From Gaiellasilicea sp039914895 (GTDB lineage Bacteria > Actinomycetota > Thermoleophilia > Gaiellales > Gaiellaceae): a stretch of DNA of 12,409 nt. The translations under genes and the position numbers were made by a program. The notes beneath the pieces are model-generated. The model saw nothing but the letters and a program-made list of their open reading frames with translations. It did no database searches and was not told the DNA's origin. The stretch's first letter is position 1; every line of letters begins with the position of its first letter. Below, piece after piece: positions 6,004-12,409 of the stretch. The stretch spans positions 1-12,409 of the forward strand of contig JBDSOJ010000265.1 in the NCBI GenBank assembly GCA_039914895.1, read 5' to 3'.

Positions 6004-6843
6004 CTACGCCGGTCGAACCGCCCTTCTGGTCGCCTCGACGTCCGCGGCGATCTGGTCGATGAGCCCCTGTTCGCTTTCGAAGACCTGCTCGTCGCGCAGT
6101 CGTTCCCAGAGCTCGACGACCAGGCGCCGGCCATAGAGGTCGCCGTCAAAGTCGAGCAGATACGGCTCGATCCGCCGCTCCTCGCCGCCGTAGTGCGGGT
6201 TCGTGCCGATCGAGATCGCGGCCCGGTGGCCGAGCGCGGCACCGGCATAGATCCCGTAGGCGGGCACGAGCAGGCCCGGCTCGACGGCCAGGTTGGCAGT
6301 CGGGTAGCCCAGCGTGCCGCCGCGCTGATCGCCGCCGACGACGAGCCCGTCGAGCTCGGGCGGGCGGCCGAGCAGGCGCGCCGCCGCGGCCACGTCGCCG
6401 TCGTGCAGGCGTCGGCGGATCTCGGTCGACGAGACGCCCTCGAGCAGCGGCACCGGCAGCACCTCGTGCCCTGCCCGCTCGAGCAGCCGGAGGTCGCCGC
6501 GGCGCTTGCGCCCGAAGCGAAAGTCGGCGCCCGCGACGACGACGGCCGCTTCGCCGAGCCACCGGCCGGCGAACTCCTCCGGCTCGAGCTTGGCGACGTC
6601 GAGAGTGAACTCGACCACCGTCGTCTCGGCCACGCCGAGCTCCGCCAGCAGCTCGAGCCGGCGCTCGAGCGTCGCCAGCGCCTCGACGAAGTTGCCGAGG
6701 ACGACGCGGGGGTGCGGATCGAAGGTGAGCGCCCGGACCGGGAGGCCGGTGTCGAGCGCCGTCTCGAGCACCCGCCGGTGGCCGAGGTGCACGCCGTCGA
6801 ACGTCCCGATCGCGACCGCGACTCCGCGGGGAGCTTCGCTCAT
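6004..6843 (-). CDS. ribF: Bifunctional riboflavin kinase / FMN adenylyltransferase
   Basis: RibF phosphorylates riboflavin to FMN and adenylylates FMN to FAD. The 279 residues show the nucleotidyltransferase domain first: GTFDGVHLGHR (13-23), GADFRFGRKRRGD (105-117) and SSTEIRR (138-144). The flavokinase domain follows with GGTLGYPTANL (175-185), GIYAG (197-201) and the region GTNPHYGG to EPYLLDFDGDLYG (213-238), which holds the catalytic Glu. It is slightly shorter at the N terminus than E. coli RibF, lacking the short lead-in before the first strand. Its ATG overlaps the truB stop as ATGA, which indicates coupling. In many bacteria ribF is followed directly by rpsO; here the ABC exporter genes follow. 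No FMN riboswitch is seen. Confidence 0.97.
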   Translation of the reverse strand: MSEAPRGVAVAIGTFDGVHLGHRRVLETALDTGLPVRALTFDPHPRVVLGNFVEALATLERRLELLAELGVAETTVVEFTLDVAKLEPEEFAGRWLGEAAVVVAGADFRFGRKRRGDLRLLERAGHEVLPVPLLEGVSSTEIRRRLHDGDVAAAARLLGRPPELDGLVVGGDQRGGTLGYPTANLAVEPGLLVPAYGIYAGAALGHRAAISIGTNPHYGGEERRIEPYLLDFDGDLYGRRLVVELWERLRDEQVFESEQGLIDQIAADVEATRRAVRPA

Positions 6844-7496
6844 CGCAGCAGCGCTAGCGCCTGCTCGGCCGGAATCACGCGCTCCTCGTCGGCGTCCTCG
6901 ACGCGGAACGGGCCTACCTCGAGCCGGCGCAGCGACACGCAGTGACCGCCGAGCGCCCCGGCCATCGCCCGGACGTAGGTGCCCGAGCTGACGCGGAGGT
7001 CGAGCGTGGCGACGCCGTTCGTATACGCGATGACGTCGAGCGCGGCGACCCGCGAGCGCCGCAACGGCATCTCGACCTCGATGCCGCGGCGGTGCAGCTT
7101 GTAGGCGCGCTCACCGCCGATCTTGACCGCGGAGGCGGCCGGGATCGGCAGCTCGATCTCGCCACGGAGGTCCGCGAGCCTGCGCTCCAGCTCCTCCGGG
7201 TCCGGCGGCTCGTGCCGTTCTCCCGCCTCGCCCTCGGGATCGCCCGTCGAGGTACGGGCCGTCAGGTCGACGTCCGTGAGATAGCGCTTGTCGAGACCGA
7301 TGAACGATCCCGCCAATTTTGTCGACCGGCCGGAGAGCAAAAGCAACAGTCCTGTCGCGAAAGGGTCAAGAGTTCCCGCATGGCCCATCTTCGTCCCGAG
7401 CCGTGAGCGGACGCGCGCCATCACCGCGAACGACGACGGCCCCGCGGGCTTGTCGACCAGGATGATCCCGCTCGGCTCGAGCCCCTTCGGTGGCAT
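6840..7496 (-). CDS. truB: tRNA pseudouridine(55) synthase, compact form
   Basis: TruB converts U55 of the tRNA T-loop to pseudouridine. The 218 residues hold the full catalytic core: GIILVDKPAGPSSF (10-23), GHAGTLDPFATG (38-49) with catalytic Asp44, RYLTDVDL (71-78) with the family Tyr, PAASAVKIGGERAYKLHRRG (119-138), GTYVRAMA (172-179) and LRRLEVGPF (189-197). The protein stops soon after the core, so the C-terminal PUA or TruB_C extension of many homologues (about 290-315 residues) is absent. The start ATG 7496 overlaps the nrnA stop by one base (TGATG), and the stop overlaps the ribF start. The rbfA-nrnA-truB-ribF order matches that of many Gram-positive bacteria. Confidence 0.97.
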   Translation of the reverse strand: MPPKGLEPSGIILVDKPAGPSSFAVMARVRSRLGTKMGHAGTLDPFATGLLLLLSGRSTKLAGSFIGLDKRYLTDVDLTARTSTGDPEGEAGERHEPPDPEELERRLADLRGEIELPIPAASAVKIGGERAYKLHRRGIEVEMPLRRSRVAALDVIAYTNGVATLDLRVSSGTYVRAMAGALGGHCVSLRRLEVGPFRVEDADEERVIPAEQALALLR

Positions 7497-8527
7497 CAGC
7501 GCGACGCGGCCAAAGCCGCGACAAACTCGCGGCGCAGAAACTCCGTGATCTCCTCGATCGACTCGTCGCTCGAGAAGCCGGCGGCCTGCCTGTGGCCGCC
7601 GCCGCCCGACTCGCGGGCGATCGCGGACACGTCGAGCTCGTCGTGCGAGGCGCGCAGCGAGATCCGCCGCGCCGGTGAGCCGCCCCGCGGCGGCTCGCGG
7701 ATCATGGCCGCCATGTCGGCACCCTCGACCGCGCGCAGGAAGTCGATGATCCCCTCCGAATACGGCTCGACGGCACCGACCTGACTGAAGTCGTCGCGGA
7801 GCAGGTAGGAGACGACAAGCCCGCCGCCCTCGTATACCTGCGCCCGTTCGAGCGCTCGTGCGAGCAGCTTCAGCTTCGCGAACTGGACGGTCTCGTAGAC
7901 GCCCTGGAACACCTTGTGCACGTCCGCGCCGGCCTCGACGAGCTCCGCCGCGAGCCGGAGTGCCTTCGGCGTCGTGTTGGCGTACTGGAAGCGACCCGTG
8001 TCGGTGACGAGCGCGACGTAGAGCGGCTCGGCCAGCTCCGGTGTCAGCTCGAGGCCGAGCTCGCCGACGATCCCCCGCAGCACCTCGCCGGTCGACGACG
8101 CCTCCGCGTCGACGAGATTGACGTCGCCGAAGCGGGAGTTGTCGTGGTGGTGGTCGACGTTGATCGTGAACGGCGCCGAATGGAGCGCCGCCGCGTCGGC
8201 GCCGAGCCGGCTCTCGTTCGCCGCGTCGACCGCGACCAGCGTTCGCTCGGCCGCGTCGTCGGGAAGCTCCCGCCGCAACTCGCCGAGCGGCAGGAACCCG
8301 TACTCGGCGGGCAGCGGCGCGGGGCCGGGCAGGAACATGAGGCTGTCCTTGCCGAGCGCGGTCAGCGCGAGCTGTGTCGCGAGCAGCGAGCCGAGCGCGT
8401 CGCCGTCGGGATTCTCGTGCGTCGTGACGAGGAAGCGGTCGCGGGTTCGGATCGCCTCGACGACCGCCCCGAGGTCAGCCTGCGTCCTGCTTTGGTTCGG
8501 CGGATTCTGGTTCAGGGGCGAGCTCAT
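7496..8527 (-). CDS. nrnA: DHH-family oligoribonuclease / pAp phosphatase NrnA
   Basis: NrnA degrades very short oligoribonucleotides and dephosphorylates 3'-phosphoadenosine 5'-phosphate. The 343 residues have the DHH domain motifs HENPDGDALGS (37-47), Asp101 in VAVDAAN, DHHH (125-128) and DTGRF (176-180). The DHHA1 substrate-binding motif GGGGHRQAAGF (308-318) follows. Metal-binding Asp and His residues all appear intact. ATG 8527 is the only usable start, because an in-frame stop lies just upstream and no ATG or GTG follows before the domain. The gene therefore overlaps rbfA by 53 nt. The overlapping N-terminal residues (1-17) are Asn-, Pro- and Gln-rich and outside the conserved fold. No clear Shine-Dalgarno is present, so translation may depend on ribosomes finishing rbfA. 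Confidence 0.96.
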   Translation of the reverse strand: MSSPLNQNPPNQSRTQADLGAVVEAIRTRDRFLVTTHENPDGDALGSLLATQLALTALGKDSLMFLPGPAPLPAEYGFLPLGELRRELPDDAAERTLVAVDAANESRLGADAAALHSAPFTINVDHHHDNSRFGDVNLVDAEASSTGEVLRGIVGELGLELTPELAEPLYVALVTDTGRFQYANTTPKALRLAAELVEAGADVHKVFQGVYETVQFAKLKLLARALERAQVYEGGGLVVSYLLRDDFSQVGAVEPYSEGIIDFLRAVEGADMAAMIREPPRGGSPARRISLRASHDELDVSAIARESGGGGHRQAAGFSSDESIEEITEFLRREFVAALAASR

Positions 8528-8846
8528 CGATCAGTTTTGACATCCGCACGCCGTGCTCGACGGCATGATCGTATTCGAACGTGAGTGTCGGGGTTCGCTT
8601 CAGCCTCAGCTCGCGCGAGATCCTCGACTGGAGCACGCCGTGAGCCGCGACGAGCCCGGCCATGCTCGCGGTGCGCTTCTTCTCGCCGCCGAACACGCTG
8701 ACGAAGACGACCGCCTGGCGCAGGTCGCGCGACGTGTCGACGCCGGTCACGGTCACGAAGCCGATACGCGGATCCTTCAGCTCGAGCAGCGCCTCCGACA
8801 GCACCTGACGGAGCGACTCGTTGACTCTGCGCATCCGTTCGGCCAT
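8475..8846 (-). CDS. rbfA: 30S ribosome-binding factor A
   Basis: RbfA is a KH-fold factor that binds the immature 30S subunit and helps maturation of the 16S rRNA 5' end. The 123 residues match family length and signatures: VLSEALLELKDPRIGFVTVT (15-34), GVDTSRDLRQAVVFVSVFG (35-53), RISRELRLKRTPTLTFEYD (75-93) and HGVRMSKLIDEL (98-109). A short acidic, charged tail follows, and its coding sequence is shared with the start of nrnA in another frame. The start ATG 8846 has AGGTGG directly before it, which is very tight; an internal ATG at 8834 is an alternative. ylxP ends 22 nt upstream, as in the Bacillus ylxP-rbfA pair. Confidence 0.97.
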   Translation of the reverse strand: MAERMRRVNESLRQVLSEALLELKDPRIGFVTVTGVDTSRDLRQAVVFVSVFGGEKKRTASMAGLVAAHGVLQSRISRELRLKRTPTLTFEYDHAVEHGVRMSKLIDELAPEPESAEPKQDAG

Positions 8847-8868
8847 CCACCTACCGTAGCGACGTCTG

Positions 8869-9180
8869 CTAGTCGTCCAGCGTCACGAGCTCGCTCTCGA
8901 CGAGGCCGAGCTCCCACTCGCGCGAGGCGAGATACCGCTCCGCGTCGGCAAGCAGCCGCTCCGCCTCGCCGGCCTCGCGCGTGACGACGGCGAGGGTCAG
9001 CCGCGCACGCTGCCAGACTTCGTGGTGATCGACCTCGGCAACCGCGGCGCCGAAGCGGTTTCGGAGCTGCTCCTTCGCGGAGCGAACCGACATCCGCTTC
9101 TCCTTCAGTGAATGCGCCTCCGGAAAGTGGAGCTCCGCGGAGAGGATGCCGACCCAGCCGCTCGCCATCTCGACATTCAA
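8869..9180 (-). CDS. ylxP: YlxP-like DUF503 protein
   Basis: This is a small conserved protein of unclear biochemical role, nearly always found between infB and rbfA. Some homologues have been linked to ribosome maturation; that is family knowledge, not visible here. The 103 residues contain the family core VGILSAELHFPEAHSLKEKR (10-29), the RFGAAVAEVDHHEVWQRARL segment (42-61), and an amphipathic helix with VTREAGEAERLLADAERYL. ATG 9180 is supported by GAGG 5 nt upstream; an internal ATG lies four codons later. It is separated from infB by 361 nt that carries an antisense coding region, so it may need its own promoter or long read-through. Confidence 0.93.
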   Translation of the reverse strand: MNVEMASGWVGILSAELHFPEAHSLKEKRMSVRSAKEQLRNRFGAAVAEVDHHEVWQRARLTLAVVTREAGEAERLLADAERYLASREWELGLVESELVTLDD

Positions 9181-9221
9181 GCCTCAATCCGAACGCGCTG
9201 CCTGCCGATCATGACGCGGAC

Positions 9222-9545
9222 ATGGTCAACGTCATTCGCTTCGCGGCTGTTCTCGCCGTGTTCGTGGTCGCCGTCACGGGCGTCGTCTGGACCACCGCAG
9301 CCACGGAGCAAAGGACGGCGGAGCGGAGGTTCGCCGAGCGCGAGGCCGCGGGCGCGATGGTCTGTGCGTTGCTGGCGCGGGAGAGTGCGCTCCGGGGCTA
9401 CGCGCAGGCCACCCGGGCCAGCTTTCTGGAGCCGTACGACGAGGCCACCGCATCGCTTGCCGAACGCGTCCGACCGAGCTCGAAGGCGCACGGACGCAAC
9501 TGCGTCGTCACCTCGGCCGAGCTCCTGGCCGGGACGTCCGCCTAG
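9222..9545 (+). CDS. Truncated CHASE3-like membrane sensor fragment, antisense to the operon
   Basis: The reading frame from ATG 9222 encodes 107 residues. It has a short N terminus, one strong transmembrane helix (about 4-26), then a charged helical region with LARESALRGYAQATRASFLE (51-70) running into PYDEATASLAERV. This resembles the first half of CHASE3, an extracytoplasmic sensor domain of histidine kinases, chemoreceptors and diguanylate cyclases, whose hallmark is an RGY then FLEPY pattern. The remainder of the domain, a second membrane helix and any output domain are missing. The last 25 or so residues do not look like CHASE3. Codon third positions are strongly G/C, as in real genes. 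No Shine-Dalgarno is visible. Its stop and the infB stop share the palindrome CTAG (9542-9545). It may be a gene remnant or a very short signalling protein; the family match is by eye. Confidence 0.55.
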   Translation: MVNVIRFAAVLAVFVVAVTGVVWTTAATEQRTAERRFAEREAAGAMVCALLARESALRGYAQATRASFLEPYDEATASLAERVRPSSKAHGRNCVVTSAELLAGTSA

Positions 9546-11512
9546 GAAGCGGCTGCCGGCGCGGCGCCGGCCGGCTCGTCGAGCGACGTCCGCTCGACCT
9601 GACGCGTCTCGTAGGCCTCGAGCACGTCGCCTTCCTTCTCGTCGTTGAAGCTGTCGAGCAGGATCCCGCACTCGAAGCCCTCGGCGACCTCGCGCGCGTC
9701 CTCCTTGAACCGCTTCAGCTGCGAGATCGTCGTGTCGTAGATCACGGTGCCGTCGCGCACGACCCGCACCTGCGAGCTGCGACGGATCATGCCGGAGGTG
9801 ACCATGCAGCCGGCGATCGTGCCGAGCCGCGAGACTTTGAAGAGGGCGCGCACCTCGGCCTCGCCGATGATCTCCTCGGTCTGGACGGCCGAGAGCATGC
9901 CGACGAGTGCCTGCTCGATGTCGTCGGTGAGCTGGTAGATGACGCGGTAGGTGCGGATGTCGACGCCCTCGCGCTCGGCGAGTGCGCGGGCCTCGGCGTT
10001 CGGCCGCACGTTGAAGCCGACGACGAGCGCGTTCGAGGTCGAGGCGAGCATGATGTCGCTCTCGGTGATCGGGCCGACGCCCTGGTGGATCACGTTGACG
10101 CGCACCTCGTCGTGGTCGATCTTGGCGAGCTCGGAGACCGCGGCCTCGACCGAGCCGCCGACGTCGCCCTTCAAGATCAGATTCAGGTCCTGGACGGCGC
10201 CTTCCCCCAGCTGCGAGAAGAGCGTCTCCAGCGAGACGCCGCCCTTCGAGCGCTGGGCGAGCTGCTCGGTGCGGAGGCGCTGGCCGCGCCGCTGGGCGAG
10301 CGTCCGGGCCTCGCGCTCGTCCTCGACCACGCGCGCGAACTCGCCGGCCGGCGGCGGCACGTTAAAGCCGAGAATCTCGACGGGAGTGCCGGGCCGTGCT
10401 TCCTTGACCTTCTCGCCGCGGTAGTCGTGCAGGGCGCGCACCTTGCCGTGCGCGTCGCCCGCCACGATCGCGTCACCGACACGGAGCGTGCCGCGGTGGA
10501 CGAGCATCGTCGCGACCGGGCCACGGCCGACGTCGAGTCGTGACTCGATGATCGGGCCGGACGCTTCCGCGTTCGGGTTCGCGGTCAGCTCGAGCTCGGC
10601 GTCGGCGACGAGCAGCACCTTCTCGAGCAGGTCGTCGAGGTTCGTCTTCTGCTTCGCAGAGACGTTGGAGAACTGGACGTTGCCGCCCCAGTCCTCGGGC
10701 TGGAGACCCTCCGCTGCGAGGTCGGCCTTGACGCGGTCGGGGTTCGCGTCCGGCATGTCCATCTTGTTGACCGCGACCACGATCGGCACGTTCGCGGCGC
10801 GGGCGTGCGAGATCGACTCCTTCGTCTGAGGCATCACACTGTCGTCGGCGGCGACGACGAGGACGGCGATGTCGGTCACCTTCGCGCCGCGGGCGCGCAT
10901 GGCGGTGAAGGCCTCGTGGCCGGGCGTGTCGAGGAAGGTGATCTTGCGTCCCCCGACGTCTGCCTGGTAGGCGCCGATGTGCTGGGTGATCCCGCCAGCC
11001 TCGGTCTCGACGACCGCGGCCTCGCGGATCGCGTCCAAGAGCGTCGTCTTGCCGTGGTCGACGTGGCCCATGATCGTGACCACCGGCGGGCGCGGCGCGA
11101 GATCCTCCTCGGCGTCCTCGAAGACCTCCGGCAGCTCCTCCTCGTCGGCGGCGTGCTTGATCGTGATCTCACGGCTGAGCTCGGTGCCGATCAGCTCGAC
11201 CTCCTCGTCGGAGAGCGACTGCGTGATCTGGACCATCTGGCCGAGTCCCATCATGAACTTGATGATCTGAGCCGCGGGGACGCCGAGCGCCTGCGAGAGA
11301 TCGCGGACGGTGACGCCCGATGGGACGGTCGCGGGACCGGTCGGCGGAACGATCTCCTGCTTCTCGCGCTTCGGCGTCGCGTCGGTGCGGCCTCGCGACT
11401 GACGCGGGTTCGGGCGGTTGTTCCCGCCCTCGATCACGACGCGGCGCTTGCGTCCGGGCGCGCCCTGGCGGGGGCGGATCGGGCGGTTGGGCTTGTTCGG
11501 TCCGTCAGCCAT
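9542..11512 (-). CDS. infB: Translation initiation factor IF-2
   Basis: IF-2 is the GTPase that places initiator tRNA on the 30S subunit and promotes 50S joining. The 656 residues begin with a basic, Pro- and Arg-rich disordered segment (1-55), then the IF2_N fold (about 66-118, VTVRDLSQALGVPAAQIIKF). The G domain shows GHVDHGKT (149-156), GGITQHIGA (173-181), DTPGHEAF (195-202) and NKMD (249-252). Domains II, III and the C-terminal C1/C2 regions follow, with VRALFKVSRLGTIAGCMVT near the end. It is compact: E. coli has about 890 residues and many actinobacteria over 900, the difference being in the N-terminal part. ATG 11512 overlaps the rnpM stop by 8 nt. The usual downstream neighbour ylxP lies 361 nt away. 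Confidence 0.98.
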   Translation of the reverse strand: MADGPNKPNRPIRPRQGAPGRKRRVVIEGGNNRPNPRQSRGRTDATPKREKQEIVPPTGPATVPSGVTVRDLSQALGVPAAQIIKFMMGLGQMVQITQSLSDEEVELIGTELSREITIKHAADEEELPEVFEDAEEDLAPRPPVVTIMGHVDHGKTTLLDAIREAAVVETEAGGITQHIGAYQADVGGRKITFLDTPGHEAFTAMRARGAKVTDIAVLVVAADDSVMPQTKESISHARAANVPIVVAVNKMDMPDANPDRVKADLAAEGLQPEDWGGNVQFSNVSAKQKTNLDDLLEKVLLVADAELELTANPNAEASGPIIESRLDVGRGPVATMLVHRGTLRVGDAIVAGDAHGKVRALHDYRGEKVKEARPGTPVEILGFNVPPPAGEFARVVEDEREARTLAQRRGQRLRTEQLAQRSKGGVSLETLFSQLGEGAVQDLNLILKGDVGGSVEAAVSELAKIDHDEVRVNVIHQGVGPITESDIMLASTSNALVVGFNVRPNAEARALAEREGVDIRTYRVIYQLTDDIEQALVGMLSAVQTEEIIGEAEVRALFKVSRLGTIAGCMVTSGMIRRSSQVRVVRDGTVIYDTTISQLKRFKEDAREVAEGFECGILLDSFNDEKEGDVLEAYETRQVERTSLDEPAGAAPAAAS

Positions 11513-11765
11513 CAGCGTCCAATTCTAGAGGGTGTGCGACCAGCCGCGAGAGCGCGGAGTCGACGGTGACGTTCTGCCGCAACACGCGGCTGAACGCGCG
11601 CCGCGAGAGCGCGCGCTCGAAGCAGGCGAGCCGACGACATGTGTAGACACCGCGACCGGGCTCCGCTCGCCCCGAGACGAGGACTCCGTCCCGGGCCGCA
11701 AAGCGGACGAGCTCGACCTGCGGCGCCTTCCGTCCACAGCCTGCACAGGTGCGTTCCGGCGTCAC
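11505..11765 (-). CDS. rnpM: RnpM / YlxR family RNA-binding protein (DUF448)
   Basis: YlxR proteins bind RNA; in Bacillus RnpM binds the RNase P RNA and modulates its activity. The 86 residues show RTCAGCGRKAP (5-15) with the CxxC pair at 7 and 10, the ELVRF strand (18-22), GRGVYTCRRLAC (37-48) and an Arg-rich helix with RRAFSRVLRQNV. These are the family landmarks in order. The start is GTG 11765, which overlaps the nusA stop as GTGA; AGGAGG lies about 13 nt upstream, rather far. The order nusA-ylxR-infB is standard, but ylxQ, the L7Ae-like gene found between ylxR and infB in Firmicutes, is absent. Confidence 0.94.
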   Translation of the reverse strand: MTPERTCAGCGRKAPQVELVRFAARDGVLVSGRAEPGRGVYTCRRLACFERALSRRAFSRVLRQNVTVDSALSRLVAHPLELDADG

Positions 11766-12409
11766 GCAGGCGTCTCGTCCTCCTGGCGGTCAGCCGCGAG
11801 CGGCTCGTCGGCCGCGTCCTCGATCGCCGTGGCCCCGCCGCTCTCGCCGGGCTCCTCGACCTCGGCGACCGGGTCGAGCTGCTCGACCTCCTCCTGCGTC
11901 GCGGTCTCCTCGACCGCCTCGGCGGGAACCTGCTCCGGCTCCTGGCCGACGAGCGCCTGGTGTTGGGGGACGCCGCAGTAGCGGGTGCCGGTGAGGGACG
12001 CGTTCGGGCAGCGCTTGCCGTTCGTGAGGATCGCGGCGCAGCGGCCGGAATAGTCGCCGCCCTCGCCCTCACCCTCGCCGGCACCGGCGAACGCCGCCTC
12101 GGCCTCGGCCTGGGCGAACTCCTCGTCGGACTGGATGTCGACCTTCCAACCGGTCAGGCGCGCGGCGAGCCGGGCGTTCAGCCCGTCCTTGCCGATTGCG
12201 AGCGCCAGCTGATCGTTCGGGACGACGACCGTCGCCTCCTTGGTCTCGTCGTCGATGTAGACCTCGCGCACGCGTGCGGGCGAGAGTGCCTTGGCGACAA
12301 AGCGGGCCGGCTCGGTGTTCCACGGGATGATGTCGATCTTCTCGCCGCGCAGCTCCGAGACGACCATGCGCACGCGGGAGCCGCGCGGGCCGACGCAGGC
12401 GCCGACCGG
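11762..12409 (-). CDS. nusA: Transcription factor NusA, C-terminal part, with an extra zinc-finger-like tail; cut by the window edge
   Basis: NusA binds RNA polymerase and nascent RNA and controls pausing, termination and antitermination. The 215 visible codons start inside KH1 with VGACVGPRGSRV (GxxG loop GPRG), then LRGEKIDII, and continue through KH2 with QLALAIGKDGLNARLAARLT and GWKVDI. The S1 and N-terminal domains are outside the window. After KH2 comes a Gly/Glu linker and then an unusual module, Cys-x9-Cys-x10-Cys-x4-His (codons 12040 to 11960), with GKRC and RYC steps like small zinc fingers. A strongly acidic tail of about 75 residues (Glu, Ala, Pro-rich) ends the protein. I do not recall such a finger in E. 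coli, Bacillus or Streptomyces NusA. The stop overlaps the rnpM GTG start. Confidence 0.97.
   Translation of the reverse strand, partial: PVGACVGPRGSRVRMVVSELRGEKIDIIPWNTEPARFVAKALSPARVREVYIDDETKEATVVVPNDQLALAIGKDGLNARLAARLTGWKVDIQSDEEFAQAEAEAAFAGAGEGEGEGGDYSGRCAAILTNGKRCPNASLTGTRYCGVPQHQALVGQEPEQVPAEAVEETATQEEVEQLDPVAEVEEPGESGGATAIEDAADEPLAADRQEDETPA

Noticed and set aside
6846..6864. Palindrome GCGCTAGCGC flanked by GCAG/CTGC before the ribF start as a regulatory hairpin
   Set aside because: It lies within the truB 3' coding codons, the core stem is short, and it has no resemblance to an FMN riboswitch.
9224..9229. Minus-strand TTGACC as a -35 box for ylxP
   Set aside because: No -10-like hexamer lies 16-18 bp downstream; the nearest AT-rich hexamer (CATGAT) is only 10 bp away.
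9513..9522. CTCGGCCGAG palindrome near the infB stop as a terminator
   Set aside because: It is short, with no adjacent T-run on either strand, and lies within the CHASE3-like coding frame.
12050..12090. Tandem-repeat-like run near the nusA KH2 end
   Set aside because: It is the codon pattern of the Gly/Glu linker (GAG GGC units), not a separate DNA repeat element.

Overview
The window is a stretch of high-GC bacterial chromosome with almost no free space. Most genes read on the minus strand and belong to the conserved translation and RNA-metabolism cluster. The GC-rich codons, the gene order and the sequence style (short infB, compact truB, a CHASE3-like sensor fragment, DrrAB/NodIJ-type ABC genes) suggest an actinobacterium, perhaps a deep lineage such as Thermoleophilia. 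That placement is inference; no 16S or other taxonomic marker is present.

Read in the direction of transcription (right to left): nusA (3' part, 12409-11762), rnpM/ylxR (11765-11505), infB (11512-9542), a 361-nt break holding a plus-strand CHASE3-like fragment (9222-9545), ylxP/DUF503 (9180-8869), rbfA (8846-8475), nrnA (8527-7496), truB (7496-6840), ribF (6843-6004), an ABC-2 exporter of one ATPase and two paralogous permeases (5971-3499), and a small zinc-ribbon protein (3447-3217). A plus-strand gamma-glutamyltransferase-family gene (1926-3287) converges on the zinc-ribbon gene and diverges from rpsO (1832-1563), which is followed by pnp (1463 to the window edge). Nearly all minus-strand junctions from nusA to the second permease are stop/start overlaps or gaps of a few to a few tens of bases, which indicates one long, translationally coupled transcription unit broken only at infB-ylxP.

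The genes cooperate in making and maintaining the translation machinery. NusA and RnpM act on transcription and RNase P. IF2 and RbfA act on initiation and 30S maturation. TruB modifies tRNA, S15 is a 30S protein, and PNPase and NrnA degrade RNA and short oligonucleotides respectively. RibF makes FMN and FAD. The exporter, zinc-ribbon and gamma-glutamyltransferase genes are accessory and sit between ribF and rpsO, which are direct neighbours in many bacteria.

The most interesting points are four. (1) The rpsO-pnp spacer encodes two mutually exclusive RNA hairpins, one a long RNase III-like duplex and the other covering the pnp Shine-Dalgarno sequence; together they suggest an autoregulatory switch. 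(2) NusA carries a C-terminal Cys/Cys/Cys/His zinc-finger-like module after a Gly/Glu linker. (3) An antisense, truncated CHASE3-like membrane sensor sits between infB and ylxP. (4) The gamma-glutamyltransferase is short, has no signal peptide and lacks the usual substrate-binding Arg motif. I saw no tRNA, rRNA, CRISPR array, insertion sequence or attachment site. There is no stretch over 300 bases without a gene, apart from the infB-ylxP interval, which is largely filled by the CHASE3-like fragment.
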